A stretch of 64,000 bases of DNA from Clostridia bacterium (GCA_017503005.1 JAFVTW010000013.1:1-64000); one strand, 5' to 3'. Counted from the first letter of the stretch, positions 7,137-15,676 are shown. Numbers and translations are program-made. The notes: a model not told the origin generated them from the sequence alone.

Positions 7137-10100
7137 ATGATTAATAGTAAAAAAATAAAGCTACTTGTTGCTGCTGGTCTTAGTATACCATGTGCTTTAA
7201 TGCTTACTGCTTGTGGTAAAAATGATGATGGCAAGAGTAGTTCTCAATCTAACTTTTGTTCAAAAGGTCAATGTGAATTTACTCATGTTGTAAAAGCTGA
7301 AGACTTTAATACAGCAACTTTTTGGAATGCTGTAAGTAAATTTAGCGGCAAAAAAGTTAATGGTATGACATACAATGAATGGGCTTCTCATTTTCAAATT
7401 GACCAACCAGTTACATATTATGTAGGTAAGGAAAAGGAGCCTACATCATATTATGCTACTCACATAGTTGTTTGCGACAAATGTGGTTGGATCGAACAAA
7501 AAGAACACACATTTGAAAGAGTAACTATTGTAGATAATACTCATCACCACATTCGTTGTACTGATTGTGGTTTTGAGCATGAAGAAGAATGTGATTTCCA
7601 AACCTCAAATCCTGACGGAACTGATAATGATGGTTGTTTCTGTGGTAATGAAATTCCAAATTATACTGTAAATATAATTGATAGTACAACTGTTACTGTT
7701 ACAATTTCAGATACTGCTAGTGGCGAAGTTGTAATTCCAGAAAAAATAGGTGATAGATATGTTACTGCTGTTGATTATTATATTCAATACGGTTTTAGTA
7801 ATTTAAATATTACAAAGCTAACTATTCCAGCAAGCACAATATTCTCTACAAATATTCCACAAAATAATAATTTAAAAGAAATCGTTATTACTGGCGGACT
7901 TAATGATTATGCTTTGCCTGATTCTTACTTAACACTTCAAAATCATCAAAACTTAGAAAAAGTTACATTTACAGGTGGCAAACTTATGGGTGTTAGTTGT
8001 ACTAATTTACCAAAGTTGACTACAATTGATGCTAAAGGATTTGCTAATGAAGTTTCAATTGATAATTGTCCAGAGCTAACTATAGCAACTGGTAATCAAA
8101 TTAAATGTACAAGCAATGATGTTTCAAGACAACCTCAAAAACTTACTGAAATTACTTTGTATAGCAACCCAAATCATCAGCACTCAAATTTAACATTCTT
8201 ACCTAAAAATGTTAAAACAATTAATTTAGCTGAAAATGTAACAGAAATAGGATATAATTCATTTAGTGCTATTAATTCTATCGAAACAATTAATGCTCCA
8301 AATTTAACAAAAATAGAAGATAATGCATTCAGTAACTGTACTTCATTAAAAACCTTAAACTGTCCAGAACTTACAGAGATAGAAATGGAAGCTTTCAAAA
8401 GATGCTCAGCTCTAGAAAGTATTAACTTCCCAAAACTTACAACTATAGGTGACGGTGCATTTTATGAATGTACAGGATTAGAAGAAGCTAATTTATCTAC
8501 AGTTACAGATTTAGGTGGAAACTCATTCTCTGGATGTACAGCTTTAAGTTCTGTAATTCTATCTAATGAACTTACTGCTATTAATTATACAACATTCCAA
8601 AATTGTACAGCTTTAGAAGAAATCACTATTCCTGCTGGTGTTACATCGCTTGGAAGCTATGTATTTGCTGGATGCATAAATCTTGAAAAGATCTACTACA
8701 ATGCAATTAATGCTACATTACATGATGAATATACTAATGCTCCATTTGGTGGTGTAGGTGAAGAAGTTACAGGTGGTTGTGAATTTATTGTAGGTAAAGA
8801 TGTAGAATCATTACCTGAAAGACTAACATATCAATCTGGTATTTTCGAAACCAACATTACAAAGTTTACTTTTGAATCTGGTTCAAAACTAAGAACCATC
8901 GGTACTAAGGCAATAGCTTGCATCAAAATTACATCATTAGATCTTCCTTCATCACTAGAAACTGTTGCTGACGAAGCAATATATAGTTGTAGTGATTTAG
9001 TATCTATCAACTTCGGTTCATTAGATCTATCTGCTAGCATTATGTACGACTGTCCTGAATATCAATTTGAAGAATTCAATGGAGCATATTACTTTGGCAA
9101 ACAACTTGTTGGTATCAAAGATGGTACTACAGAACTTGTTGTAAGAGAAGGTACAACATCTGCACAAAATAGAGAGAATTTTGTTTCTAATGAAACTAAA
9201 CTAACTGTTACAAGTGTTACAATGCCAAACACAATTACTTCTTGGAATGTTCCATTTAAGTCATTTACAAATTTAGAGACCGTTACACTTTCAAACAATT
9301 TAACCGAAATTTGTGACGAAATGTTTAATTCTTGTACAAAACTAACTAATGTAACTATTCCAAACTCAGTTACAAAAATCGGCGAATATGCATTCTACAA
9401 TTGTGAAGAATTTACACAAATTGTAGTGCCTAGTTCAGTCAAAGAAATTAATCAATTTGCATTTGCTGATTGTGATAATGTTACTAGTGTTACATTAAAT
9501 GAAGGTTTAGAAAAAATAGGTGACTATGCATTTGTTTACTGCAGTAATCTTACTAGTATCAATATTCCTGCTACTGTAAGAAAGTTAGGTACTCAGATAT
9601 TTAAATCTGTTGGATCTTATGCAGCTACACCTGGTATTACCGTTACACTAAATGAAGGTATCGAAAATATCGGTGAAGCATTTAGAGATAGTTTGATTAG
9701 CACTATTACAATTCCTGCTAGTGTTACTACAATTCCAACTGATGCATTCTTAGATTGTACCAAATTGACTACAATTTCTATTCCAAATACAGTTACAACA
9801 TTTGGCTCAAATATTTTCAAGAATTGTACAAGTCTTGCTAATGTTACATTACCTAGCAATATGACATCAATTCCTGTAAATATGTTCTTAAATTGTACAG
9901 CTTTAGAAGAAATCACTATTCCTGCTACAGTTACATCTATCGGTGATGGTGCATTCAAAAACTGTTCAAATCTAACCACAATTAATATTTCTGGCGATGT
10001 AACTATTCCAGATTCAGCAATTGAAGGTTGCACAAAATATCAAGGTCAAGTATGGAACAATGGTTATTACAGAGGCACAACACTTGTTGGCTTGGTAGAC

Positions 10101-10796
10101 AATACAAAATCATTTGTTTACATCAAAGAAGGTACTACAACAATCGCTCCTGGTGTATTTACAAATAATACTCATATTAAAGGTGTATATATTCCAGACG
10201 GAGTTACAACAATTACAGAAAACGAATTTGCAGGTTGCACAAATCTAACTGTTGCTACTGGTTCATCTCAAATCTTAAATAGAATACTAAATCAATTTGG
10301 CAACAACTTAGGTATCACAAAAGCTGCTACTGTAATTTGTTATGCTACACTTGATGGTTGGGTATACTCAATTCCAGATAGTAATGGATTATCTACAATT
10401 GCTGGTTACTATGGTACAGAAACAAATATTACAATTCCTAGCACCTTAGGAACTGCTACTCAATTTACAGTATCAGGATTTGAAGGTAATACAACAATAC
10501 AAAGTGTTGTAATGGGCGACAATGTTATAGCAATCTCAGAAAATGCATTCAAAAATTGTACAAACTTAACTTCTGTTGTTATCGGTGACAACGTATATAT
10601 GATAGGTGCTAATGCATTCTTGGGTTGTACAAACTTTACCGATTTAACATTCAACTTTGACAAGATTAATCTATACGACAATCAATTTAATGATACAGGC
10701 ACAGAAATTAATAAAGGTATTTCTATGAGTGTATTGATTCAATGCTTCTTAACACATTATCCAAATTATATCTGGATGGTAGACATTACTTTATAA
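7137..10796 (+). CDS. Large BspA-like LRR surface lipoprotein (1219 aa)
   Basis: The lipoprotein signal peptide ends in LTAC (Cys26). Residues about 40-170 hold a Cys/His-rich region with C113-x2-C116, H124, C141-x2-C144, C152 and C167-x-C169, a pattern found in other Bacillota surface proteins and possibly metal-binding. Residues about 180-1200 are LRR_5/BspA repeats with core A-F-x-x-C-x-x-L-x-x-I-x-I-P-x-x-V, interrupted by inserts such as YYFGKQLVGIKDG and YYRGTTLVGLVDN. No LPxTG anchor is seen, so lipid attachment is predicted. AAGGAG lies about seven bases before ATG 7137. Transcribed alone from the G9-spacer promoter and closed by a terminator. Likely an adhesin or scaffold; function inferred from family only. 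Confidence 0.88.
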   Translation: MINSKKIKLLVAAGLSIPCALMLTACGKNDDGKSSSQSNFCSKGQCEFTHVVKAEDFNTATFWNAVSKFSGKKVNGMTYNEWASHFQIDQPVTYYVGKEKEPTSYYATHIVVCDKCGWIEQKEHTFERVTIVDNTHHHIRCTDCGFEHEEECDFQTSNPDGTDNDGCFCGNEIPNYTVNIIDSTTVTVTISDTASGEVVIPEKIGDRYVTAVDYYIQYGFSNLNITKLTIPASTIFSTNIPQNNNLKEIVITGGLNDYALPDSYLTLQNHQNLEKVTFTGGKLMGVSCTNLPKLTTIDAKGFANEVSIDNCPELTIATGNQIKCTSNDVSRQPQKLTEITLYSNPNHQHSNLTFLPKNVKTINLAENVTEIGYNSFSAINSIETINAPNLTKIEDNAFSNCTSLKTLNCPELTEIEMEAFKRCSALESINFPKLTTIGDGAFYECTGLEEANLSTVTDLGGNSFSGCTALSSVILSNELTAINYTTFQNCTALEEITIPAGVTSLGSYVFAGCINLEKIYYNAINATLHDEYTNAPFGGVGEEVTGGCEFIVGKDVESLPERLTYQSGIFETNITKFTFESGSKLRTIGTKAIACIKITSLDLPSSLETVADEAIYSCSDLVSINFGSLDLSASIMYDCPEYQFEEFNGAYYFGKQLVGIKDGTTELVVREGTTSAQNRENFVSNETKLTVTSVTMPNTITSWNVPFKSFTNLETVTLSNNLTEICDEMFNSCTKLTNVTIPNSVTKIGEYAFYNCEEFTQIVVPSSVKEINQFAFADCDNVTSVTLNEGLEKIGDYAFVYCSNLTSINIPATVRKLGTQIFKSVGSYAATPGITVTLNEGIENIGEAFRDSLISTITIPASVTTIPTDAFLDCTKLTTISIPNTVTTFGSNIFKNCTSLANVTLPSNMTSIPVNMFLNCTALEEITIPATVTSIGDGAFKNCSNLTTINISGDVTIPDSAIEGCTKYQGQVWNNGYYRGTTLVGLVDNTKSFVYIKEGTTTIAPGVFTNNTHIKGVYIPDGVTTITENEFAGCTNLTVATGSSQILNRILNQFGNNLGITKAATVICYATLDGWVYSIPDSNGLSTIAGYYGTETNITIPSTLGTATQFTVSGFEGNTTIQSVVMGDNVIAISENAFKNCTNLTSVVIGDNVYMIGANAFLGCTNFTDLTFNFDKINLYDNQFNDTGTEINKGISMSVLIQCFLTHYPNYIWMVDITL

Positions 10797-10805
10797 AACA
10801 TAAAA

Positions 10806-10834
10806 AAAGACTAACTTAATTGTTAGTCTTTTTA
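10806..10834 (+). terminator. Terminator of the large LRR gene
   Basis: AAAGACTAAC/GTTAGTCTTT stem with a TTAATT-type loop and trailing T-run. Confidence 0.92.
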
Positions 10835-10845
10835 CATTTTACAAT

Positions 10846-10873
10846 TTGAGATAATTCGAATTTATGCTATATT
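10846..10873 (+). promoter_or_regulatory. Promoter of the small gene / phosphatase operon
   Basis: TTGAGA (10846-10851), 16-nt spacer, extended -10 TGC-TATATT (10866-10873). Confidence 0.6.
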
Positions 10874-10908
10874 ATTATTGTAAAATTCATATACGAAAGG
10901 GTAATAAA

Positions 10909-11163
10909 ATGAATCACAATGAAAGAATAGAGTATGGTTTTAAACTTAGAGAATGGTTAGTGCCTACTGCTGAGCTAAAATGTAAAGATTTAAGTACTAC
11001 TTACAATATTGATGCATCATATATTTTTGAGCCAGTTAGAGGTGGTGTTGGGTTAATTGTGGCTAGTGACGGCTCAGTACTTTTTGCTACTTCAAGTATT
11101 AGTTTCGACAAACACTTAGAGGCATTTATAAACGGGAAGAGAACAAATATAGAAAATAAATAA
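10909..11163 (+). CDS. Small hypothetical protein (84 aa)
   Basis: Not recognised. It is a soluble protein with an N-terminal charged helix and a C-terminal half that could form beta strands (YIFEPVRGGVGLIVASDGSVLFATSS). Ribosome site GAAAGGG lies eight bases upstream of ATG 10909; a longer frame from 10864 would start inside the -10 box. Thirteen bases before the histidine-phosphatase-like gene, so the two are probably cotranscribed. Confidence 0.65.
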   Translation: MNHNERIEYGFKLREWLVPTAELKCKDLSTTYNIDASYIFEPVRGGVGLIVASDGSVLFATSSISFDKHLEAFINGKRTNIENK

Positions 11164-11176
11164 AAGCGAGTATATT

Positions 11177-11716
11177 ATGGTAGAGATTAAGTATTTTGTA
11201 CATGGAACTACTACTGACAATCTTGAAAAGAAAGCAAGTGGTTGGTTGCCAGGTGAATTATCAGAAAAGGGCAAGGAGCAAGCCAAAGCTTTAGCAGAAA
11301 TAATCAAAGACGAACATTTTGATATTGTTTTCTGCTCAGATTTACAACGAGCTATAGATAGTGCTCATATTGACTTTGCTGGTAGAGATATAGATATAAT
11401 TACAGACAGCAGACTTAGAGAATGTAATTATGGTGATTACAATGGTAAGGATAGCAAATTAGCTAACTATTTTGAGCATATTACTACACCTTTTCCAAAT
11501 GGCGAAAGTATGATGGATATCGAAAAAAGAATAGCTAGTTTTCTTGATTTTCTAAAGTCTAATTATGATGGTAAAAAGGTGGCAATTGTAGCTCACAAAG
11601 CTCCACAATTAGCTATAGAAGTACTTACTCAAGGTAAAACTTGGCTACAAGTTCTAGAGAGCGACTGGAGAATTACCAAAAACTGGCAACCAGGCTGGAA
11701 TTATGTTGTGAAATAA
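11177..11716 (+). CDS. Histidine phosphatase (phosphoglycerate mutase) superfamily protein with altered RHG motif (179 aa)
   Basis: Overall pattern of the histidine phosphatase fold: N-terminal strand then HGTTTDN, a GELSEKGKEQAKALA helix, the SDLQRAIDSA segment and the second His in VAHKAP. The Arg of the usual R-H-G-E-T motif is replaced by Val (FVHGTT), although the phospho-acceptor His is kept. Loss of this phosphate-binding Arg may lower or change activity. Substrate unknown. It shares a bidirectional terminator with the basic Ser/Thr-rich gene on the other strand. Confidence 0.78.
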   Translation: MVEIKYFVHGTTTDNLEKKASGWLPGELSEKGKEQAKALAEIIKDEHFDIVFCSDLQRAIDSAHIDFAGRDIDIITDSRLRECNYGDYNGKDSKLANYFEHITTPFPNGESMMDIEKRIASFLDFLKSNYDGKKVAIVAHKAPQLAIEVLTQGKTWLQVLESDWRITKNWQPGWNYVVK

Positions 11717-11747
11717 AAAAAGATGCAGTGATTCTGCATCTTTTTTT
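11717..11747. terminator. Bidirectional terminator
   Basis: AGATGCAG/CTGCATCT stem flanked by seven A and seven T. It serves the phosphatase-like gene on + and the basic-protein gene on -. Confidence 0.92.
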
Positions 11748-11750
11748 GTA

Positions 11751-12017
11751 CTAGTTACAAGATTTTGTTCTTGAACTAGACTTTCCAGTGGTTTTTGAAC
11801 ATGATGGTTTGCTACATCTCTTTTTAGAACTTGTAGAACTGCCTGATGTTTTAGATGAAACAGCTTTTGATGTTTCACTTAATCTATTAGCTCTAGCTTT
11901 AGCACTTGTACTGTTTTTAGCTGTGCTAGTACTTCTAGCAGTACTACTTTTTGCTCTAGAAGTAGTACTATTTGATGTTCTACTATTAGTTGTAGTAGCA
12001 TTTCTATTAGTTGCCAT
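11751..12017 (-). CDS. Very basic low-complexity Ser/Thr-rich protein (88 aa)
   Basis: Made almost only of Ser, Thr, Ala, Asn, Lys and Arg: 19 Lys/Arg against a single Glu and no Asp, plus three Cys near the C-terminus. This composition resembles histone H1-like nucleoid proteins or the basic tails of ribosome- or DNA-associated proteins; there is no signal peptide or membrane segment. The minus strand is the coding one because ATG 12017 is preceded by a textbook GGGAGGTGA site, and the gene ends in a terminator. The opposite-strand frame is a hydrophobic mirror image. DNA or RNA binding is inference only. Confidence 0.72.
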   Translation of the reverse strand: MATNRNATTTNSRTSNSTTSRAKSSTARSTSTAKNSTSAKARANRLSETSKAVSSKTSGSSTSSKKRCSKPSCSKTTGKSSSRTKSCN

Positions 12018-12126
12018 ATATTTTGTTCACCTCCCATAAATTACAAAGTTTAACCTTTGCAGTAGTAGTTTTAGTAATTATATTGACTTAATACACTTTT
12101 TTTAATGGTAATTAATGGTTGTTTTG

Positions 12127-12135
12127 TGCTAATAT
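12127..12135 (+). promoter_or_regulatory. Extended -10 promoter element
   Basis: TGC-TAATAT (12127-12135) 29 nt before the start of the membrane protein gene. The -35 is weak. The same TGC-TAxxxT pattern precedes the genes at 2740, 10909 and 60055. Confidence 0.45.
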
Positions 12136-12163
12136 AGGATTAGGAAACAAAAGAGGGGATTAT

Positions 12164-12796
12164 ATGAAAAATATTATTTTGCTTACTTTATCTAACGAAT
12201 TTAACTTAGCTACATTTATTGTAGGTATTCTATCTTTATGTGGTGTAGTTATCAATATTATTGTTACAGCCAAAAACAACAAAAATAAAAGGTATACAGA
12301 CCTAATCACACACAATCGCATATCTACTATGGAAAACCTAAAAAATGTGTCTAGCGACCTAATTAAATCTGTTTATTCTACAATGGTAGACAACTGTGAC
12401 TATAATCAAGCACTGCAAAAATTTACTGAATGCAAAGCACAAGTGTTTTATTGTATCAATTACAAAGGTAAACCAGAAGTTGAAATGAGAACTACATTAT
12501 CTCTTATGGAAGATTTGATGCTAAATCTAGCTAAAAACCACAACAAATTGACTATAAAACAAAAAAATACGATATATGACACCTTAGACACTGCTGTTAA
12601 GTATTATCAAATGATTTCTTGTGTGTACTGCAAATGCGAATGGCAAAGGGCTAAGTATACAGCTCTTAGTATCAAAGAAAAATATGATACAAATGAAGCC
12701 TTTGATAGATACATAATTCCTATGAAAGAAGAACTAGACAAACAAAGGGAAATCATTCATACAAATACATTCAAAAATATTATTAGTCCAAATTAG
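12164..12796 (+). CDS. Hypothetical protein with one N-terminal transmembrane helix (210 aa)
   Basis: A single hydrophobic helix (about residues 12-35, ATFIVGILSLCGVVINIIVTA) is followed by a long soluble helical region containing RISTMENLKNVSSDLIKS and a Cys cluster (CVYCKCEW). Chosen start ATG 12164 has AGAGGGG seven bases upstream. The layout (one TM then a helical cytoplasmic domain starting with R-x2-x2-M/W-x2-x-L) resembles membrane proteins of unknown function found near phage and plasmid genes, but no family can be named. Confidence 0.7.
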   Translation: MKNIILLTLSNEFNLATFIVGILSLCGVVINIIVTAKNNKNKRYTDLITHNRISTMENLKNVSSDLIKSVYSTMVDNCDYNQALQKFTECKAQVFYCINYKGKPEVEMRTTLSLMEDLMLNLAKNHNKLTIKQKNTIYDTLDTAVKYYQMISCVYCKCEWQRAKYTALSIKEKYDTNEAFDRYIIPMKEELDKQREIIHTNTFKNIISPN

Positions 12797-12818
12797 AGCA
12801 AGTTTATTGCTCTTTTTT
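12796..12818. terminator. Bidirectional terminator
   Basis: GAGCAA/TTGCTC stem with a GTTTA loop and T-run. The minus-strand small gene ends inside it. Confidence 0.8.
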
Positions 12819-12995
12819 GTTGATTATATCAAAGTATTCTTGCCATTTATGTTGTCTTATGGGCATTATATATCCGTCTTCAAATATAAGTAATAGTGCA
12901 GGAGAAATATTGTTATATTTATCTACTATTTGGCAATCTACTAGTTTGCCATTTTTTATTAAATTTTTTGCTTTTGCATGATAATTAAAATACAT
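12804..12995 (-). CDS. Small conserved-looking hypothetical protein (63 aa)
   Basis: MYFNYHAKAKNLIKNGKLV followed by ISPALLLIF and MPIRQHKWQEYFDII. The compact arrangement of charged and aromatic residues looks like a real small domain, and the gene ends inside a terminator hairpin in the usual way for this genome. No clear ribosome site precedes ATG 12995, so translation is uncertain. Function unknown. Confidence 0.55.
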   Translation of the reverse strand: MYFNYHAKAKNLIKNGKLVDCQIVDKYNNISPALLLIFEDGYIMPIRQHKWQEYFDIINKKEQ

Positions 12996-13057
12996 ATTTT
13001 AGTATTATGCAAAAATTAAATAAATTTATATATAAAGCCAAAATTTAGAAAAAATAA

Positions 13058-13087
13058 TTGTTGTTTGTAGTTGATTTGTGGTAAGAT
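13058..13087 (+). promoter_or_regulatory. Probable promoter of the MetRS-like gene
   Basis: TTGTTG (13058-13063), 18-nt spacer, TAAGAT (13082-13087). A strong AAGGAGGA ribosome site follows at about 13101. Confidence 0.4.
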
Positions 13088-13112
13088 ATAAGAGTAATTT
13101 AAGGAGGATTTT

Positions 13113-15107
13113 ATGGAAATTACATCAGAAATTTTGAAAAGAATGAGCGAACATAGACCATCTTGGCCTAAAAGAGCAGTAGTTACTTCTGGTATGCCTT
13201 ATGGCAACAAAAGTTTACACTGTGGTCATATTACATTGTTTATCCACTCAGATTTTTTTGCTCGTTTTTTAAGAGATAGAATAGGTAGCGACAATGTTAT
13301 ATATGTATCTGGTACAGACTGCCATGGTAGTCCTATACTAGAAGGATACAGAAAGACAGTAGAAAAAAATGAATTTAACGGCACTATTGCAGAATATGTC
13401 CAACAATACCATAAAATCCAGAAAGATATTTTAGACAACTACAATATTTCATTAAATTTATTTGGAGCTTCAGGTTTAGGAAAGTCCAAAGATATTCATC
13501 AACAAATGAGCAACGAAGTGTTTAATAGGTTACTAGAAACAAACAATCTTAGTCCACTAAAAACACTACAATTCTATGACGAAGACCGTCAAACATTCCT
13601 AAATGGCAGACAAGTAATGGGTAAGTGTCCTTTCGAGGGCTGTATGTCTGAGCATGCTTATGCAGACGAATGTGACTTAGGTCATCAGTATATGCCACAA
13701 GAATTGATTAATCCTATTAGTTCTTTATCAGGCAAAACACCTGTTCTAAAAGAGATAGGTAACTGGTACTTTAATCTAGAGAATTATATTGATTTGCTAA
13801 AAGAATGGACAGCATATCTAAACAAAGAAACACCTACTCGCAGTTATGTAACCAAAGAAATTAATGAATTCCTAAAGAAACCAGAACTATATGTAAAGAA
13901 AGAATATCTAGATCAATTCAAAGCTATATCTAATTTACCAAAATACGAACTTATTGTAGACAACAAACCATCATTTACTGTTGTTTTTGATAAGCTTACA
14001 GATAGGGAAACAGCTTGTGATATTCTTACAGAAAATGGTGTAAGATATCGTACAGGCAAAACCCTTGTTCCATTTAGACTTACAGGTAATATAACTTGGG
14101 GTGTAAATGCACCAGATACCGACGAGCTTAAAGATCTTACATTCTGGGTATGGCCAGAAAGTTTGTGGGCACCTATTTCATTTACAAGAACTTATTTAGA
14201 TTCTCTAAATAGACAAGACGAATGGAAACAATGGTGGTGCGACAAAGATGCCAAAGTATATCAATTTATAGGTGAGGACAATATCTATTTCTATGGTCCA
14301 GCACAAACTGCTATGTGGTTTGCTATGCAAGGAGAGAATCCTACAATCGCCGTACAAAATGGTCATTTGTCAATTCCACAAATTGTAGCAAACAAACATA
14401 CATTGTTCTTAAACAAAAAGGCTGGTTCTAGCTCAGCTATCAAACCACCTATGGCTAATGAATTACTAAATTTATATAGTGCAGAACAACTTAGATTCCA
14501 TTTCTTAGGAATGAATGTAGGTAACAATAGTTCTAGCTTTATGCCTAAGCCACTAAATCCAGAAGCTAATCCAAACGAACAAGATCCAGTTGTTAGAGAA
14601 TACAACTTACTTACAAATGTATTTAATAGAGTACTTAGAACTTTATGCTATACTTGGCAAAAAGATTTTGATGGAATTATGCCTTATGGTACACCTAGTG
14701 AAAAAGTTAAAAATGAATGTTTATACACAATTTTAAAATATGATAAGGCTGTATTTGAGCACAAATTCCATATGGTATGCTACGAATTAGATACACTTAT
14801 TCGTAATATAAACAAGCTACTTACTACATACTCAAACTCAATGGCAGATACTCCAGAAGGTAAGCAAATACTTGTAGATGCATTACATATGGCAAGGGTA
14901 GCTCTTACATTATTGCATCCTATTGCCCCAGAAAGTGTTGAGAAAGTGGCAGAATTCTTGAAATTAGATAGTTCTATATTTAGTTGGGACAATATCGAAA
15001 AAGAAATCTATGCTTTTGTAGAAAATCCTACAAATCATAAACCAACATTCCTAGAACCAAAAGTTGACTTCTTTACAAAGCCAAGCTGGCAATTTGAAAA
15101 CAACTAA
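13113..15107 (+). CDS. metG: Methionyl-tRNA synthetase-like class I ligase lacking a KMSKS loop (664 aa)
   Basis: The class I signature is present as LHCGH after TSGMPYGN, with SGTDCHGSP as in MetRS. A zinc-knuckle region (GKCPFEGC ... DECDLGH) leads into ELINPISSLSGKTPV, typical of the E. coli-type MetRS connective domain. The WPESLWAPISF and helical anticodon-binding region with LLHPIAPE also fit. Where MetRS has K-M-S-K-S the protein reads NKKAGSSSA, so the catalytic loop is changed. There is no C-terminal EMAP-type tRNA-binding domain. AAGGAGGA ribosome site; monocistronic with its own terminator; no T-box seen. It may be a divergent MetRS or a paralogue with another role. Confidence 0.8.
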   Translation: MEITSEILKRMSEHRPSWPKRAVVTSGMPYGNKSLHCGHITLFIHSDFFARFLRDRIGSDNVIYVSGTDCHGSPILEGYRKTVEKNEFNGTIAEYVQQYHKIQKDILDNYNISLNLFGASGLGKSKDIHQQMSNEVFNRLLETNNLSPLKTLQFYDEDRQTFLNGRQVMGKCPFEGCMSEHAYADECDLGHQYMPQELINPISSLSGKTPVLKEIGNWYFNLENYIDLLKEWTAYLNKETPTRSYVTKEINEFLKKPELYVKKEYLDQFKAISNLPKYELIVDNKPSFTVVFDKLTDRETACDILTENGVRYRTGKTLVPFRLTGNITWGVNAPDTDELKDLTFWVWPESLWAPISFTRTYLDSLNRQDEWKQWWCDKDAKVYQFIGEDNIYFYGPAQTAMWFAMQGENPTIAVQNGHLSIPQIVANKHTLFLNKKAGSSSAIKPPMANELLNLYSAEQLRFHFLGMNVGNNSSSFMPKPLNPEANPNEQDPVVREYNLLTNVFNRVLRTLCYTWQKDFDGIMPYGTPSEKVKNECLYTILKYDKAVFEHKFHMVCYELDTLIRNINKLLTTYSNSMADTPEGKQILVDALHMARVALTLLHPIAPESVEKVAEFLKLDSSIFSWDNIEKEIYAFVENPTNHKPTFLEPKVDFFTKPSWQFENN

Positions 15108-15120
15108 TATTTAAAAAATT

Positions 15121-15149
15121 AAAGACTTGTAGCAATACAAGTCTTTTTT
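15121..15149 (+). terminator. Terminator of the MetRS-like gene
   Basis: Perfect 11-bp stem AAAGACTTGTA/TACAAGTCTTT with a GCAA tetraloop and T-run. Confidence 0.93.
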
Positions 15150-15277
15150 ATATTTATAAAGCATAATGTATAAATATGCACAAAAATAAAATCAATATTC
15201 ATCATACATTTATCTATACAAACATATCATTAGAATAATATTTAATTAGTAAAATTGTTATATTTTTTGTAATTTAT

Positions 15278-15306
15278 TTGACAATATGAATGAATGTTCA
15301 TATACT
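15278..15306 (+). promoter_or_regulatory. Metal-responsive promoter of the ArsR/ATPase operon
   Basis: TTGACA (15278-15283), exactly 17-nt spacer, TATACT (15301-15306). The spacer is occupied by operator 1. Confidence 0.85.
15284..15303 (+). promoter_or_regulatory. SmtB/CzrA-type operator 1
   Basis: Inverted repeat ATATGAA-6-TTCATAT lying in the promoter spacer. It matches the 12-2-12-type ATATGAACA...TGTTCATAT consensus of SmtB/ArsR-family metal sensors, so binding would block RNA polymerase. Confidence 0.8.
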
Positions 15307-15316
15307 TATTAATGAT

Positions 15317-15336
15317 ATATGAATACTGATTCATAT
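15317..15336 (+). promoter_or_regulatory. SmtB/CzrA-type operator 2
   Basis: Second inverted repeat ATATGAA-6-TTCATAT, 33 bp centre to centre from operator 1 (three helical turns) and downstream of the predicted transcription start. Confidence 0.75.
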
Positions 15337-15352
15337 TCTTAGAAGGTGATCT

Positions 15353-15676
15353 ATGAAAGAAATTATTCAACCAACCACATTAGAAATTTCTAAGGTGGCG
15401 AATTTATTCAAAATAATAGGTGATAGTACTAGACTGAAGTTGATTTATGCTTTACAACAATCTCCTATGTCTGTAAATGATTTGGCTAAGGCTACAAATA
15501 GTTCTCAGTCATTAGTTTCACATCAACTTAAAACTCTTAGAGAAAATCATATAGTAGGCTGTAAGAAACAAGGTAATTTTGTAACTTACTATCTAATAGA
15601 CGACCATATAGATATTCTGCTTAATGTTTGTCGAATTCACATCAACGAAAAGGAGGATAGTCTATATGAAGATTAA
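15353..15676 (+). CDS. ArsR/SmtB-family metal-sensing repressor (107 aa)
   Basis: A winged-helix repressor of the SmtB/CzrA/CadC type. The core FKIIGDSTRLKLIYALQ and the recognition helix NSSQSLVSHQLKTLRENHIV are canonical. The C-terminus (DDHIDILLNVCRIHINE) carries His and Asp residues in the alpha5 region, which in CzrA-like sensors binds Zn. Derepression by metal would turn on the downstream ATPase. The gene overlaps the ATPase start by 11 nt (translational coupling). Ribosome site AAGGTGAT. The exact metal is inferred as Zn/Cd/Co/Pb from the partner. Confidence 0.9.
   Translation: MKEIIQPTTLEISKVANLFKIIGDSTRLKLIYALQQSPMSVNDLAKATNSSQSLVSHQLKTLRENHIVGCKKQGNFVTYYLIDDHIDILLNVCRIHINEKEDSLYED

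Noticed and set aside
9617..10033. Antisense 138-aa frame inside the LRR gene
   Set aside because: Shadow of repetitive coding on the plus strand; no start context.
7680..10700. CRISPR-like or tandem DNA repeat in the large LRR gene
   Set aside because: The repeats are protein-level LRR units of variable DNA sequence, without identical repeats or spacers.
11788..12039. Plus-strand 83-aa very hydrophobic Leu/Val-rich frame
   Set aside because: It is the mirror of the Ser/Thr/Lys-rich minus-strand gene, has no ribosome site, and the minus frame has GGGAGGTGA and a terminator.
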